Translations under genes and position numbers: made by a program
Notes under the pieces: model-generated
Told to the model about the DNA's origin: nothing
Databases searched by the model: none
The model's input: the letters and a program-made list of their open reading frames with translations, nothing else
Shown: in pieces, positions 54,944 through 64,000 of the stretch
Position numbering within the stretch: the first letter of the stretch is position 1
How the letters are laid out: each line of letters begins with the position of its first letter
NCBI GenBank assembly: GCA_018806915.1
Contig: JAGKQI010000033.1
Location: 806,001 to 870,000 of the forward strand
DNA length: 64,000 nt
From: Phytophthora colocasiae
Taxonomy: Eukaryota > Oomycota > Peronosporomycetes > Peronosporales > Peronosporaceae
Direction: 5' to 3'

Positions 54944-57900
54944 ATGAACGGGTATCTGCGCAGCAAATGCTCGTCGGAGCAGCAACTACTGAATGAATTA
55001 GCCAAGCTGTTGGGCTCTAAGGACGTGGCGTCGCGCAAGATGGCGGATGTGCTTCGTGCTCTCACTTTTTTCTACACGTCAGCGGCCCGTGGTTCGCGGA
55101 TTCCGCAGTCGCTGCTCAGCGGTTTGTGCTCGCTGTTGCCGCAACTTAAGGACAAAAAGGAGATCACGTTACTCAAGGATGAGCACCAGCGCATCGCTCG
55201 GATTGCGCTGTGTCTCCTAGGGCGACTGATCGACCAGTTTGAGATCCAGAAAGAGATGACAACGAGGCTAATGGACTCACAGGAGCAGAATGTTGATCCA
55301 GCGGAACAGGTGCTGACTAGCTTCCTCTTAACATTGGAGACAACTGTGACGACACCGCCAGGGCTGCTGCTACCGAGACAACGAGCCACGTTGCGAGTGT
55401 ATGCGCAACTCTGTCGGGTCTTTAGCAAGAGAGAACAACTTGTAACGTACGCTACGACGTTACTACAGCAGTCGCCAGTGCTTGCTTACGTCGAAAACCC
55501 GATGGATGCAAAGGGGAAGCGCCTTCCTCCTCCTGCGCCGGCCCAATACGGGGCTATCACTGGAGCTTGCCATGCTCTACGTTTCCATACAGCTCCTGAC
55601 GAGCAAATCTTTGCCGTGGACAAGTTAACACAACTCGCGTTTATGACGCCAGCGAGTGCAGCATCTCGACATGCAGCGAAAACTCTGTTGTCACTTGTTA
55701 CGTCGTCAGCGCTTAAAGAAGGCAAGCAGACGAATGCAGCTACTACGGCCAAGGCAGTTGAATTGTATCTGTTGAAAACACGGCCAAGAGTGTTGCTCAA
55801 TGGAGACACGTTGACGTCGGTGTACTTGCTACGGCTATGTGGACAGTTGTATCGATTGCCAGTTCATCAGCAGCAACACAGCTCTGCAACCAACAGTCAA
55901 GCAAGCACGATTCTTGAACCAGCACTGCTTGAGTCATCGTCTAGTGCAATTCCGAAACCAACGACGGACCAGAATCCTGCGCTTCACGGTTATTTTGTTT
56001 CCAACACACTGTCGGCACAAATCCAGGAGTACTTGATAGATGTTGTTCAAGCTGCTGTTCCCAATGACCCAACGGCAAAACCATCGGTTGGTCCTGCAGT
56101 TCTTTTAGTGGCTGTAGAAGAGGTTTTGCGCGGAACTTCACCAGAGGCTAGCTTCCGAAAACAGCCTAACTGGGGCTCGAAATGCCTTTTTGAACTAGTG
56201 GCGGCCGCATTACTGTCGCTGCTTCCAGCTCCTCAAGATTCAACTAGACTGGCATATAGTACTGTCATGCTGCATCGGATATGCCGAGCTGTGCAATTTG
56301 TAGCCGAGCGTCTAGACGCTGTTGTTCTTCAGTTGAGTGTGGCAGCAGGCGAGATGATTGTGGTTCCACTCTTCCTAAATGAGCTCAAGCAGCGTATTCT
56401 CTCTCTAACGCTTCACAGCAATGCCTTTGTGGCGTGCGAAGCTCTCCGTGCTTTTGTGTGGCTACTTCCACGCGGTGGGAATAGCGTGGAAATCGGAGCC
56501 GACTGGGAAAATGTATTCTGGCAGCTGGAAAGTCTTCCGTTCAACCGTATTCAGCCCGAACGTCGCGCTGCTATTGCCTGGACGTTGTTTCGACGCTGTG
56601 TGACAACGCTAAAAGCGTATGGATACAACGTTGAAACTCCATTACTTTCGGGCTGCCTTCGCGTTGTGCTTGCGTGGTTTCGGCTCCGACCTTGTGTGTG
56701 GCACGCTGCTATGCTAACTGCAATCTGGCACACTGCTCTTCGAGAATGCCTTGTGTCGCTAGGTGATGATGTGTTCTCGTCCATCAACGATCTATTTGAT
56801 TATCACTGCGATCCTTCAAACAGCGCTGCCCCAGATTGTCTTGTAGTGAAACAAAGTGGTTTGCAATTTCTCAGCCACCGAGAAGGGGGTATGAAGTATG
56901 CTGTTCGTTCCGAGACTTGGAGTCGACCTCTGGTATTGCGTCTTACAAAGCAAGCGCTTTTAGAAACCAGTACTTCCCAGCGTATGAGTGCACGAGCATT
57001 AACCCAAATGCGAGACGAGGCACAGGCACAGGAATTTACCCAACTTGCTCAACAAATAGACGCAGCTCTGTCTATCCTGCAGAAAAAATCGCGACATCTT
57101 ATGCAAGCTTATACGGACGGAGTGGATAAGCCCATATTCTCTTTACATGAAGACCCATTTGAGGATGTTACAAGTAGAGCTGCTACCGATGTAGACCCGT
57201 TTTCGGATTTCAGAGCGCCCAAAAAAGCGCCAGTGTCAAAGGTAACGAACAGTACGATTCATGATGACCCCTTCGCTGATGTAGCTGCAGCTTCAAGTAT
57301 GGCAGACTCAAGCTTCTCGAATTGGAGTGATGATACGTCTACTATTAAATCGACCACAGAGCCCCCTTCGTTTAGCGCTTTCAAGACACTAGGGGGAAAT
57401 TCTACCAACAACCTCTGGGGTGATGGTGACGACACACAGGGATTTATAAGTACCAAACCAGAAACTTTATCAACTCCAGCATTTTCAAGCTGGGATGAAG
57501 AGAACACTGTAACAGAGGCGTTCCAGACAACCAAGACTGACGACCCTTTCTTCGGAAACTTTTCGGCTTCTGAAGTTTCTACCAACCCTCCGTTTGGTAT
57601 ATGGGCAACTAGTGAAACAAGCGTCTCAGCGAGGACGCCGGAGACGGCTGCGTTCTCGACAGATTTTGGCGCGGCGGAGACGGCGGGCTTCGGTTCGCCC
57701 GCAGACACCCCGGCGTTCGACGGCGGCACCGACGCAGAGCGGCGCACATCGTTCACTGCAGATACGGCAGGTCGTGCGTCAAGCTTCACAACCGACGCAT
57801 CACAGTCGAGCGTCTCGGCAAGCACGCCGGAGACGGCTGCGTTCTCGACAGATTTTGGCGCGGCGGAGACGGCGGACTTCGGTTCGCCCGCAGACACCCC

Positions 57901-60900
57901 GGCGTTCGACGGCGGCACCGACGCAGAGCGGCGCACATCGTTCACTGCAGATACGGCAGGTCGTGCGTCAAGCTTCACGGCCGACGCACCACAGTCGAGC
58001 GTCTCGGCGAGCACGCCGGAGACGGCTGCGTTCTCGACAGATTTTGGCGCGGCGGAGACGGCGAACTTCGGTTCGCCCGCAGACACCCCGGCGTTCGACG
58101 GCGGCACCGACGCAGAGCGGCGCACATCGTTCACTGCAGATACGGCAGGTCGTGCGTCAAGCTTCACGGCCGACGCACCACAGTCGAGCGTCTCGGCGAG
58201 CACGCCGGAGACGGCTGCGTTCTCGACAGATTTTGGCGCGGCGGAGACGGCGAACTTCGGTTCGCCCGCAGACACCCCGGCGTTCGACGGCGGCACCGAC
58301 GCAGAGCGGCGCACATCGTTCACTGCAGATACGGCAGGTCGTGCGTCAAGCTTCACGGCCGACGCACCACAGTCGAGCGTCTCGGCGAGCACGCCGGAGA
58401 CGGCTGCGTTCTCGACAGATTTTGGCGCGGCGGACTTCGGTTCGCCCGCAGACACCCCGGCGTTCGACGGCGGCACCGACGCAGAGCGGCGCACATCGTT
58501 CACTGCAGATACGGCAGGTCGTGCGTCAAGCTTCACGGCCGACGCACCACAGTCGAGCGTCTCGGCGAGCACGCCGGAGACGGCTGCGTTCTCGACAGAT
58601 TTTGGCGCGGCGGAGACGGCGGACTTCGATTCGCCCGCAGACACCCCGGCGTTCGACGGCGGCACCGACGCAGAGCGGCGCACATCGTTCACTGCAGATA
58701 CGGCAGGTCGTGCGTCAAGCTTCACGGCCGACGCACCACAGTCGAGCGTCTCGGCGAGCACGCCGGAGACGGCTGCGTTCTCGACAGATTTTGGCGCGGC
58801 GGAGACGGCGGGCTTCGGTTCGCCCGCAGACACCCCGGCGTTCGACGGCGGCACCGACGCAGAGCGGCGCACATCGTTCACTGCAGATACGGCAGGTCGT
58901 GCGTCAAGCTTCACGGCCGACGCACCACAGTCGAGCGTCTCGGCGAGCACGCCGGAGACGGCTGCGTTCTCGACAGATTTTGGCGCGGCGGAGACGGCGG
59001 ACTTCGATTCGCCCGCAGACACCCCGGCGTTCGACGGCGGCACCGACGCAGAGCGGCGCACATCGTTCACTGCAGATACGGCAGGTCGTGCGTCAAGCTT
59101 CACGGCCGACGCACCACAGTCGAGCGTCTCGGCGAGCACGCCGGAGACGGCTGCGTTCTCGACATATTTTGGCGCGGCGGAGACGGCGGACTTCGGTTCG
59201 CCCGCAGACACCCCGGCGTTCGACGGCGGCACCGACGCAGAGCGGCGCACATCGTTCACTGCAGATACGGCAGGTCGTGCGTCAAGCTTCACGGCCGACG
59301 CACCACAGTCGAGCGTCTCGGCGAGCACGCCGGAGACGGCTGCGTTCTCGACAGATTTTGGCGCGGCGGAGACGGCGGACTTCGGTTCGCCCGCAGACAC
59401 TCCGGCGTTCGACGGCGGCATCGAAGCAGAGCGGCGCACATCGTTCACTGCAGATACGGCAGGTCGTGCGTCAAGCTTCACGGCCGACGCACCACAGTCG
59501 AGCGTCTCGGCGAGCACGCCGGAGACGGCTGCGTTCTCGACAGATTTTGGCGCGGCGGAGACGGCGGACTTCGGTTCGCCCGCAGACACCCCGGCGTTCG
59601 ACGGCGGCACCGACGCAGAGCGGCGCACATCGTTCACTGCAGATACGGCAGGTCGTGCGTCAAGCTTCACGGCCGACGCACCACAGTCGAGCGTCTCGGC
59701 GAGCACGCCGGAGACGGCTGCGTTCTCGACAGATTTTTGCGCGGCGGACTTCGGTTCGCCCGCAGACACCCCGGCGTTCGACGGCGGCACCGACGCAGAG
59801 CGGCGCACATCGTTCACTGCAGATACGGCAGGTCGTGCGTCAAGCTTCACGGCCGACGCACCACAGTCGAGCGTCTCGGCAAGCACGCCGGAGACGGCTG
59901 CGTTCTCGACAGATTTTGGCGCGGCGGAGACGGCGGACTTCGGTTCGCCCGCAGACACCCCGGCGTTCGACGGCGGCACCGACGCAGAGCGGCGCATCGT
60001 TCACTGCAGATACGGCAGGTCGTGCGTCAAGCTTCACGGCCGACGCACCACAGTCGAGCGTCTCGGCGAGCACGCCGGAGACGGCTGCGTTCTCGACAGA
60101 TTTTGGCGCGGCGGAGACGGCGGACTTCGGTTCGCCCGCAGACACCCCGGCGTTCGACGGCGGCACCGACGCAGAGCGGCGCACATCGTTCACTGCAGAT
60201 ACGGCAGGTCGTGCGTCAAGCTTCACGGCCGACGCACCACAGTCGAGCGTCTCGGCGAGCACGCCGGAGACGGCTGCGTTCTCGACAGATTTTGGCGCGG
60301 CGGAGACGGCGGACTTCGGTTCGCCCGCAGACACCCCGGCGTTCGACGGCGGCATCGACGCAGAGCGGCGCACATCGTTCACTGCAGATACGGCAGGTCG
60401 TGCGTCAAGCTTCACGGCCGACGCACCACAGTCGAGCGTCTCGGCGAGCACGCCGGAGACGGCTGCGTTCTCGACAGATTTTGGCGCGGCGGAGACGGCG
60501 GACCTTCAGTTCGCCCGCAGACACCCCGGCGTTCGACGGCGGCACCGACGCAGAGCGGCGCACATCGTTCACTGCAGATACGGCAGGTCGTGCGTCAAGC
60601 TTCACGGCCGACGCACCACAGTCGAGCGTCTCGGCGAGCACGCCGGAGACGGCTGCGTTCTCGACAGATTTTGGCGCGGCGGAGACGGCGGACTTCGGTT
60701 CGCCCGCAGACACCCCGGCGTTCGACGGCGGCACCGACGCAGAGCGGCGCACATCGTTCACTGCAGATACGGCAGGTCGTGCGTCAAGCTTCACGGCCGA
60801 CGCACCACAGTCGAGCGTCTCGGCGAGCACGCCGGAGACGGCTGCGTTCTCGACAGATTTTGGCGCGGCGGAGACGGCGGACTTCGGTTCGCCCGCAGAC

Positions 60901-63900
60901 ACCCCGGCGTTCGACGGCGGCACCGACGCAGAGCGGCGCACATCGTTCACTGCAGATACGGCAGGTCGTGCGTCAAGCTTCACGGCCGACGCACCACAGT
61001 CGAGCGTCTCGGCGAGCACGCCGGAGACGGCTGCGTTCTCGACAGATTTTGGCGCGGCGGAGACGGCGGACTTCGGTTCGCCCGCAGACACCCCGGCGTT
61101 CGACGGCGGCACCGACGCAGAGCGGCGCACATCGTTCACTGCAGATACGGCAGGTCGTGCGTCAAGCTTCACGGCCGACGCACCACAGTCGAGCGTCTCG
61201 GCGAGCACGCCGGAGACGGCTGCGTTCTCGACAGATTTTGGCGCGGCGGAGACGGCGGACTTCCGGTTCGCCCGCAGACACCCCGGCGTTCGACGGCGGC
61301 ACCGACGCAGAGCGGCGCACATCGTTCACTGCAGATACGGCAGGTCGTGCGTCAAGCTTCACGGCCGACGCACCACAGTCGAGCGTCTCGGCGAGCACGC
61401 CGGAGACGGCTGCGTTCTCGACAGATTTTGGCGCGGCGGAGACGGCGGACTTCGGTTCGCCCGCAGACACCCCGGCGTTCGACGGCGGCACCGACGCAGA
61501 GCGGCGCACATCGTTCACTGCAGATACGGCAGGTCGTGCGTCAAGCTTCACGGCCGACGCACCACAGTCGAGCGTCTCGGCGAGCACGCCGGAGACGGCT
61601 GCGTTCTCGACAGATTTTGGCGCGGCGGAGACGGCGGACTTCAGTTCGCCCGCAGACACCCCGGCGTTCGACGGCGGCATCGACGCAGAGCGGCGCACAT
61701 CGTTCACTGCAGATACGGCAGGTCGTGCGTCAAGCTTCACGGCCGACGCACCACAGTCGAGCGTCTCAGCGAGCACGCCGGAGACGGCTGCGTTCTCGAC
61801 AGATTTTGGCGCGGCGGAGACGGCGGACTTCGGTTCGCCCGCAGACACCCCGGCGTTCGACGGCGGCACCGACGCAGAGCGGCGCACATCGTTCACTGCA
61901 GATACGGCAGGTCGTGCGTCAAGCTTCACGGCCGACGCACCACAGTCGAGCGTCTCGGCGAGCACGCCGGAGACGGCTGCGTTCTCGACAGATTTTGGCG
62001 CGGCGGAGACGGCGGACTTCGGTTCGCCCGCAGACACCCCGGCGTTCGACGGCGGCACCGACGCAGAGCGGCGCACATCGTTCACTGCAGATACGGCAGG
62101 TCGTGCGTCAAGCTTCACGGCCGACGCACCACAGTCGAGCGTCTCGGCGAGCACGCCGGAGACGGCTGCGTTCTCGACAGATTTTGGCGCGGCGGAGACG
62201 GCGGACTTCGGTTCGCCCGCAGACACCCCGGCGTTCGACGGCGGCACCGACGCAGAGCGGCGCACATCGTTCACTGCAGATACGGCAGGTCGTGCGTCAA
62301 GCTTCACGGCCGACGCACCACAGTCGAGCGTCTCGGCGAGCACGCCGGAGACGGCTGCGTTCTCGACAGATTTTGGCGCGGCGGAGACGGCGGACTTCGG
62401 TTCGCCCGCAGACACCCCGGCGTTCGACGGCGGCACCGACGCAGAGCGGCGCACATCGTTCACTGCAGATACGGCAGGTCGTGCGTCAAGCTTCACGGCC
62501 GACGCACCACAGTCGAGCGTCTCGGCGAGCACGCCGGAGACGGCTGCGTTCTCGACAGATTTTGGCGCGGCGGAGACGGCGGACTTCGGTTCGCCCGCAG
62601 ACACCCCGGCGTTCGACGGCGGCATCGACGCAGAGCGGCGCACATCGTTCACTGCAGATACGGCAGGTCGTGCGTCAAGCTTCACGGCCGACGCACCACA
62701 GTCGAGCGTCTCGGCGAGCACGCCGGAGACGGCTGCGTTCTCGACAGATTTTGGCGCGGCGGAGACGGCGGACTTCGGTTCGCCCGCAGACACCCCGGCG
62801 TTCGACGGCGGCACCGACGCAGAGCGGCGCACATCGTTCACTGCAGATACGGCAGGTCGTGCGTCAAGCTTCACGGCCGACGCACCACAGTCGAGCGTCT
62901 CGGCGAGCACGCCGGAGACGGCTGCGTTCTCGACAGATTTTGGCGCGGCGGAGACGGCGGACTTCGGTTCGCCCGCAGACACCCCGGCGTTCGACGGCGG
63001 CACCGACGCAGAGCGGCGCACATCGTTCACTGCAGATACGGCAGGTCGTGCGTCAAGCTTCACGGCCGACGCACCACAGTCGAGCGTCTCGGCGAGCACG
63101 CCGGAGACGGCTGCGTTCTCGACAGATTTTGGCGCGGCGGAGACGGCGGACTTCGGTTCGCCCGCAGACACCCCGGCGTTCGACGGCGGCACCGACGCAG
63201 AGCGGCGCACATCGTTCACTGCAGATACGGCAGGTCGTGCGTCAAGCTTCACGGCCGACGCACCACAGTCGAGCGTCTCGGCGAGCACGCCGGAGACGGC
63301 TGCGTTCTCGACATATTTTGGCGCGGCGGAGACGGCGGACTTCGGTTCGCCCGCAGACACCCCGGCGTTCGACGGCGGCATCGACGCAGAGCGGCGCACA
63401 TCGTTCACTGCAGATACGGCAGGTCGTGCGTCAAGCTTCACGGCCGACGCACCACAGTCGAGCGTCTCGGCGAGCACGCCGGAGACGGCTGCGTTCTCGA
63501 CAGATTTTGGCGCGGCGGAGACGGCGGACTTCGGTTCGCCCGCAGACACCCCGGCGTTCGACGGCGGCACCGACGCAGAGCGGCGCACATCGTTCACTGC
63601 AGATACGGCAGGTCGTGCGTCAAGCTTCACGGCCGACGCACCACAGTCGAGCGTCTCGGCGAGCACGCCGGAGACGGCTGCGTTCTTGACAGATTTTGAT
63701 GTGAATTCTAACGATGTCAGCCTGGTTTCAATTGGTGGTGATGATGTTGAAGGGAAATGTGGAAATGACTGTGAAGGTGATGAACTGGTAGGTGTGGCTG
63801 ATGATATAGCTGAGCACGGAGCCACAAGCGATGATGGTCCACCAGCAAGTGTAGATGAGTTTGACGAGATTTTTGGCGATTCGTCTGCTGCAACATCCGA

Positions 63901-64000
63901 GACTGCAGACTTTGGCGAAATCCCAACTTTACTGCCCAGCACTGGGAAGTATGACGCAGAGTTTGATGACATTTTCGGCGAAGAAGCTTCAGCTACGGAA
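54944..64000 (+). CDS. Giant repeat protein with helical N-terminus, DPF motifs and about 32 x 63-residue repeats; 3' partial
   Basis: One open frame from ATG 54944 to 59995, and again from about 61263 to the window end, without a stop. Residues 1 to about 730 are helical and ARM/HEAT-like (MNGYLRSKCSSEQQLLNELAK...). A region with four DPF motifs follows (EDPFED, VDPFSD, DDPFAD, DDPFFG at 57150-57550), which in endocytic proteins bind the AP-2 alpha ear. Then the 189-bp array runs to 63698, with the main-frame unit ETADFGSPADTPAFDGG. After it comes an acidic tail with FDEIFGD and FDDIFGE, which look like ancestors of the repeat. Between 59996 and 61262 three indels put the reading into Arg-rich frames, still open. 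An adaptor role is inferred; no orthologue named. Confidence 0.75.
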   Translation, partial: MNGYLRSKCSSEQQLLNELAKLLGSKDVASRKMADVLRALTFFYTSAARGSRIPQSLLSGLCSLLPQLKDKKEITLLKDEHQRIARIALCLLGRLIDQFEIQKEMTTRLMDSQEQNVDPAEQVLTSFLLTLETTVTTPPGLLLPRQRATLRVYAQLCRVFSKREQLVTYATTLLQQSPVLAYVENPMDAKGKRLPPPAPAQYGAITGACHALRFHTAPDEQIFAVDKLTQLAFMTPASAASRHAAKTLLSLVTSSALKEGKQTNAATTAKAVELYLLKTRPRVLLNGDTLTSVYLLRLCGQLYRLPVHQQQHSSATNSQASTILEPALLESSSSAIPKPTTDQNPALHGYFVSNTLSAQIQEYLIDVVQAAVPNDPTAKPSVGPAVLLVAVEEVLRGTSPEASFRKQPNWGSKCLFELVAAALLSLLPAPQDSTRLAYSTVMLHRICRAVQFVAERLDAVVLQLSVAAGEMIVVPLFLNELKQRILSLTLHSNAFVACEALRAFVWLLPRGGNSVEIGADWENVFWQLESLPFNRIQPERRAAIAWTLFRRCVTTLKAYGYNVETPLLSGCLRVVLAWFRLRPCVWHAAMLTAIWHTALRECLVSLGDDVFSSINDLFDYHCDPSNSAAPDCLVVKQSGLQFLSHREGGMKYAVRSETWSRPLVLRLTKQALLETSTSQRMSARALTQMRDEAQAQEFTQLAQQIDAALSILQKKSRHLMQAYTDGVDKPIFSLHEDPFEDVTSRAATDVDPFSDFRAPKKAPVSKVTNSTIHDDPFADVAAASSMADSSFSNWSDDTSTIKSTTEPPSFSAFKTLGGNSTNNLWGDGDDTQGFISTKPETLSTPAFSSWDEENTVTEAFQTTKTDDPFFGNFSASEVSTNPPFGIWATSETSVSARTPETAAFSTDFGAAETAGFGSPADTPAFDGGTDAERRTSFTADTAGRASSFTTDASQSSVSASTPETAAFSTDFGAAETADFGSPADTPAFDGGTDAERRTSFTADTAGRASSFTADAPQSSVSASTPETAAFSTDFGAAETANFGSPADTPAFDGGTDAERRTSFTADTAGRASSFTADAPQSSVSASTPETAAFSTDFGAAETANFGSPADTPAFDGGTDAERRTSFTADTAGRASSFTADAPQSSVSASTPETAAFSTDFGAADFGSPADTPAFDGGTDAERRTSFTADTAGRASSFTADAPQSSVSASTPETAAFSTDFGAAETADFDSPADTPAFDGGTDAERRTSFTADTAGRASSFTADAPQSSVSASTPETAAFSTDFGAAETAGFGSPADTPAFDGGTDAERRTSFTADTAGRASSFTADAPQSSVSASTPETAAFSTDFGAAETADFDSPADTPAFDGGTDAERRTSFTADTAGRASSFTADAPQSSVSASTPETAAFSTYFGAAETADFGSPADTPAFDGGTDAERRTSFTADTAGRASSFTADAPQSSVSASTPETAAFSTDFGAAETADFGSPADTPAFDGGIEAERRTSFTADTAGRASSFTADAPQSSVSASTPETAAFSTDFGAAETADFGSPADTPAFDGGTDAERRTSFTADTAGRASSFTADAPQSSVSASTPETAAFSTDFCAADFGSPADTPAFDGGTDAERRTSFTADTAGRASSFTADAPQSSVSASTPETAAFSTDFGAAETADFGSPADTPAFDGGTDAERRIVHCRYGRSCVKLHGRRTTVERLGEHAGDGCVLDRFWRGGDGGLRFARRHPGVRRRHRRRAAHIVHCRYGRSCVKLHGRRTTVERLGEHAGDGCVLDRFWRGGDGGLRFARRHPGVRRRHRRRAAHIVHCRYGRSCVKLHGRRTTVERLGEHAGDGCVLDRFWRGGDGGPSVRPQTPRRSTAAPTQSGAHRSLQIRQVVRQASRPTHHSRASRRARRRRLRSRQILARRRRRTSVRPQTPRRSTAAPTQSGAHRSLQIRQVVRQASRPTHHSRASRRARRRRLRSRQILARRRRRTSVRPQTPRRSTAAPTQSGAHRSLQIRQVVRQASRPTHHSRASRRARRRRLRSRQILARRRRRTSVRPQTPRRSTAAPTQSGAHRSLQIRQVVRQASRPTHHSRASRRARRRRLRSRQILARRRRRTSGSPADTPAFDGGTDAERRTSFTADTAGRASSFTADAPQSSVSASTPETAAFSTDFGAAETADFGSPADTPAFDGGTDAERRTSFTADTAGRASSFTADAPQSSVSASTPETAAFSTDFGAAETADFSSPADTPAFDGGIDAERRTSFTADTAGRASSFTADAPQSSVSASTPETAAFSTDFGAAETADFGSPADTPAFDGGTDAERRTSFTADTAGRASSFTADAPQSSVSASTPETAAFSTDFGAAETADFGSPADTPAFDGGTDAERRTSFTADTAGRASSFTADAPQSSVSASTPETAAFSTDFGAAETADFGSPADTPAFDGGTDAERRTSFTADTAGRASSFTADAPQSSVSASTPETAAFSTDFGAAETADFGSPADTPAFDGGTDAERRTSFTADTAGRASSFTADAPQSSVSASTPETAAFSTDFGAAETADFGSPADTPAFDGGIDAERRTSFTADTAGRASSFTADAPQSSVSASTPETAAFSTDFGAAETADFGSPADTPAFDGGTDAERRTSFTADTAGRASSFTADAPQSSVSASTPETAAFSTDFGAAETADFGSPADTPAFDGGTDAERRTSFTADTAGRASSFTADAPQSSVSASTPETAAFSTDFGAAETADFGSPADTPAFDGGTDAERRTSFTADTAGRASSFTADAPQSSVSASTPETAAFSTYFGAAETADFGSPADTPAFDGGIDAERRTSFTADTAGRASSFTADAPQSSVSASTPETAAFSTDFGAAETADFGSPADTPAFDGGTDAERRTSFTADTAGRASSFTADAPQSSVSASTPETAAFLTDFDVNSNDVSLVSIGGDDVEGKCGNDCEGDELVGVADDIAEHGATSDDGPPASVDEFDEIFGDSSAATSETADFGEIPTLLPSTGKYDAEFDDIFGEEASATE
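57620..63698 (+). repeat. Tandem array of about 32 copies of a 189-bp coding repeat
   Basis: Unit length checked at 57841, 58030 and 58219 (each +189). Copies are nearly identical; two have the same 9-bp deletion (58432 and 59743 regions). Three have indels: -2 at about 59996, +1 at about 60503, +1 at about 61262. Shared variants recur in distant units (ACATATTTTGG near 59162 and 63311; GGCATCGA near 60352, 61677, 62626 and 63376), which suggests block duplication and gene conversion. There are no spacers, so it is not CRISPR. Confidence 0.97.

Noticed and set aside
57594..63689. Forward Arg-rich open frame of about 2,000 codons as a separate gene
   Set aside because: It is the alternative frame of the same repeat, lacks its own credible start and ends just after the array.
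57620..63698. CRISPR or centromeric satellite array
   Set aside because: Units are directly adjacent without unique spacers, and the array is in frame within a gene.
57259..63972. Long reverse-strand open frames of over 900 codons through the repeat array (units like PSNAGVSAGEPKSAVSAAPKSVENAAV)
   Set aside because: The forward frame joins smoothly with coding sequence on both sides, and the acidic flanks resemble the forward unit. The reverse frames are a by-product of a stop-free unit; expression not excluded but unsupported.

Overview
The window is nuclear DNA from an oomycete-type stramenopile, most likely a Peronosporales/Phytophthora-like species. The grounds are: short introns (about 50-110 bp, GT-AG) in densely packed genes; very short shared intergenic spaces; a plant-like vacuolar sorting receptor, eIF4B and proteasome genes next to animal-like presenilin, allantoicase and BEACH genes; a Ty1/copia retrotransposon; and a secreted PAN/Apple protein. 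The organism is an inference; there is no rRNA or organelle marker to confirm it.

Layout. 1-11.1 kb: 3' part of a giant BEACH/WD40 protein with a RING finger inside its lectin-like domain. 11.3-16.3 kb: mitochondrial threonine deaminase, eIF4B and RPF2. 16.4-24.3 kb: a phosphoserine phosphatase gene cut in exon 4 by a 6.8 kb copia element, with a 5-bp target duplication, almost identical LTRs and a broken coding region. 24.3-29.4 kb: a hairpin-rich spacer, a cyclic-nucleotide phosphodiesterase, about 2 kb without a recognisable gene, and a deleted DNA transposon. 29.4-38.6 kb: exocyst SEC5, vacuolar sorting receptor, a CinA-like/nucleotidyltransferase fusion, proteasome alpha-3, a VAMP7-type SNARE and the PAN protein. 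38.7-42.5 kb: a 15-exon SPO11 gene tail-to-tail with presenilin. 42.6-54.8 kb: RCC1-repeat protein, allantoicase, DYRK kinase, ribosomal protein eS12, a TPR/HAT protein and a HIG1 protein. 54.9-64.0 kb: a very large gene, open at the window edge, whose middle is about 32 copies of a 189-bp (63-codon) tandem repeat.

Several genes serve membrane traffic: SEC5 tethers secretory vesicles, VAMP7 fuses vesicles with vacuole or plasma membrane, the VSR sorts vacuolar cargo, the BEACH protein and the last gene (DPF motifs) look like membrane-traffic or endocytic adaptors. They are not an operon-like unit; the clustering may be chance. Most genes are housekeeping.

Most unusual points: the 189-bp repeat is open in all three forward frames and at least one reverse frame, and three indels inside it (-2, +1, +1) cancel, so the frame changes through Arg-rich versions and returns. 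A solitary degenerate copy of the same unit lies in reverse orientation about 9.4 kb upstream, in a spacer. The copia insertion into a serine-biosynthesis gene is precise enough to read the empty site. All splice sites are by-eye predictions.
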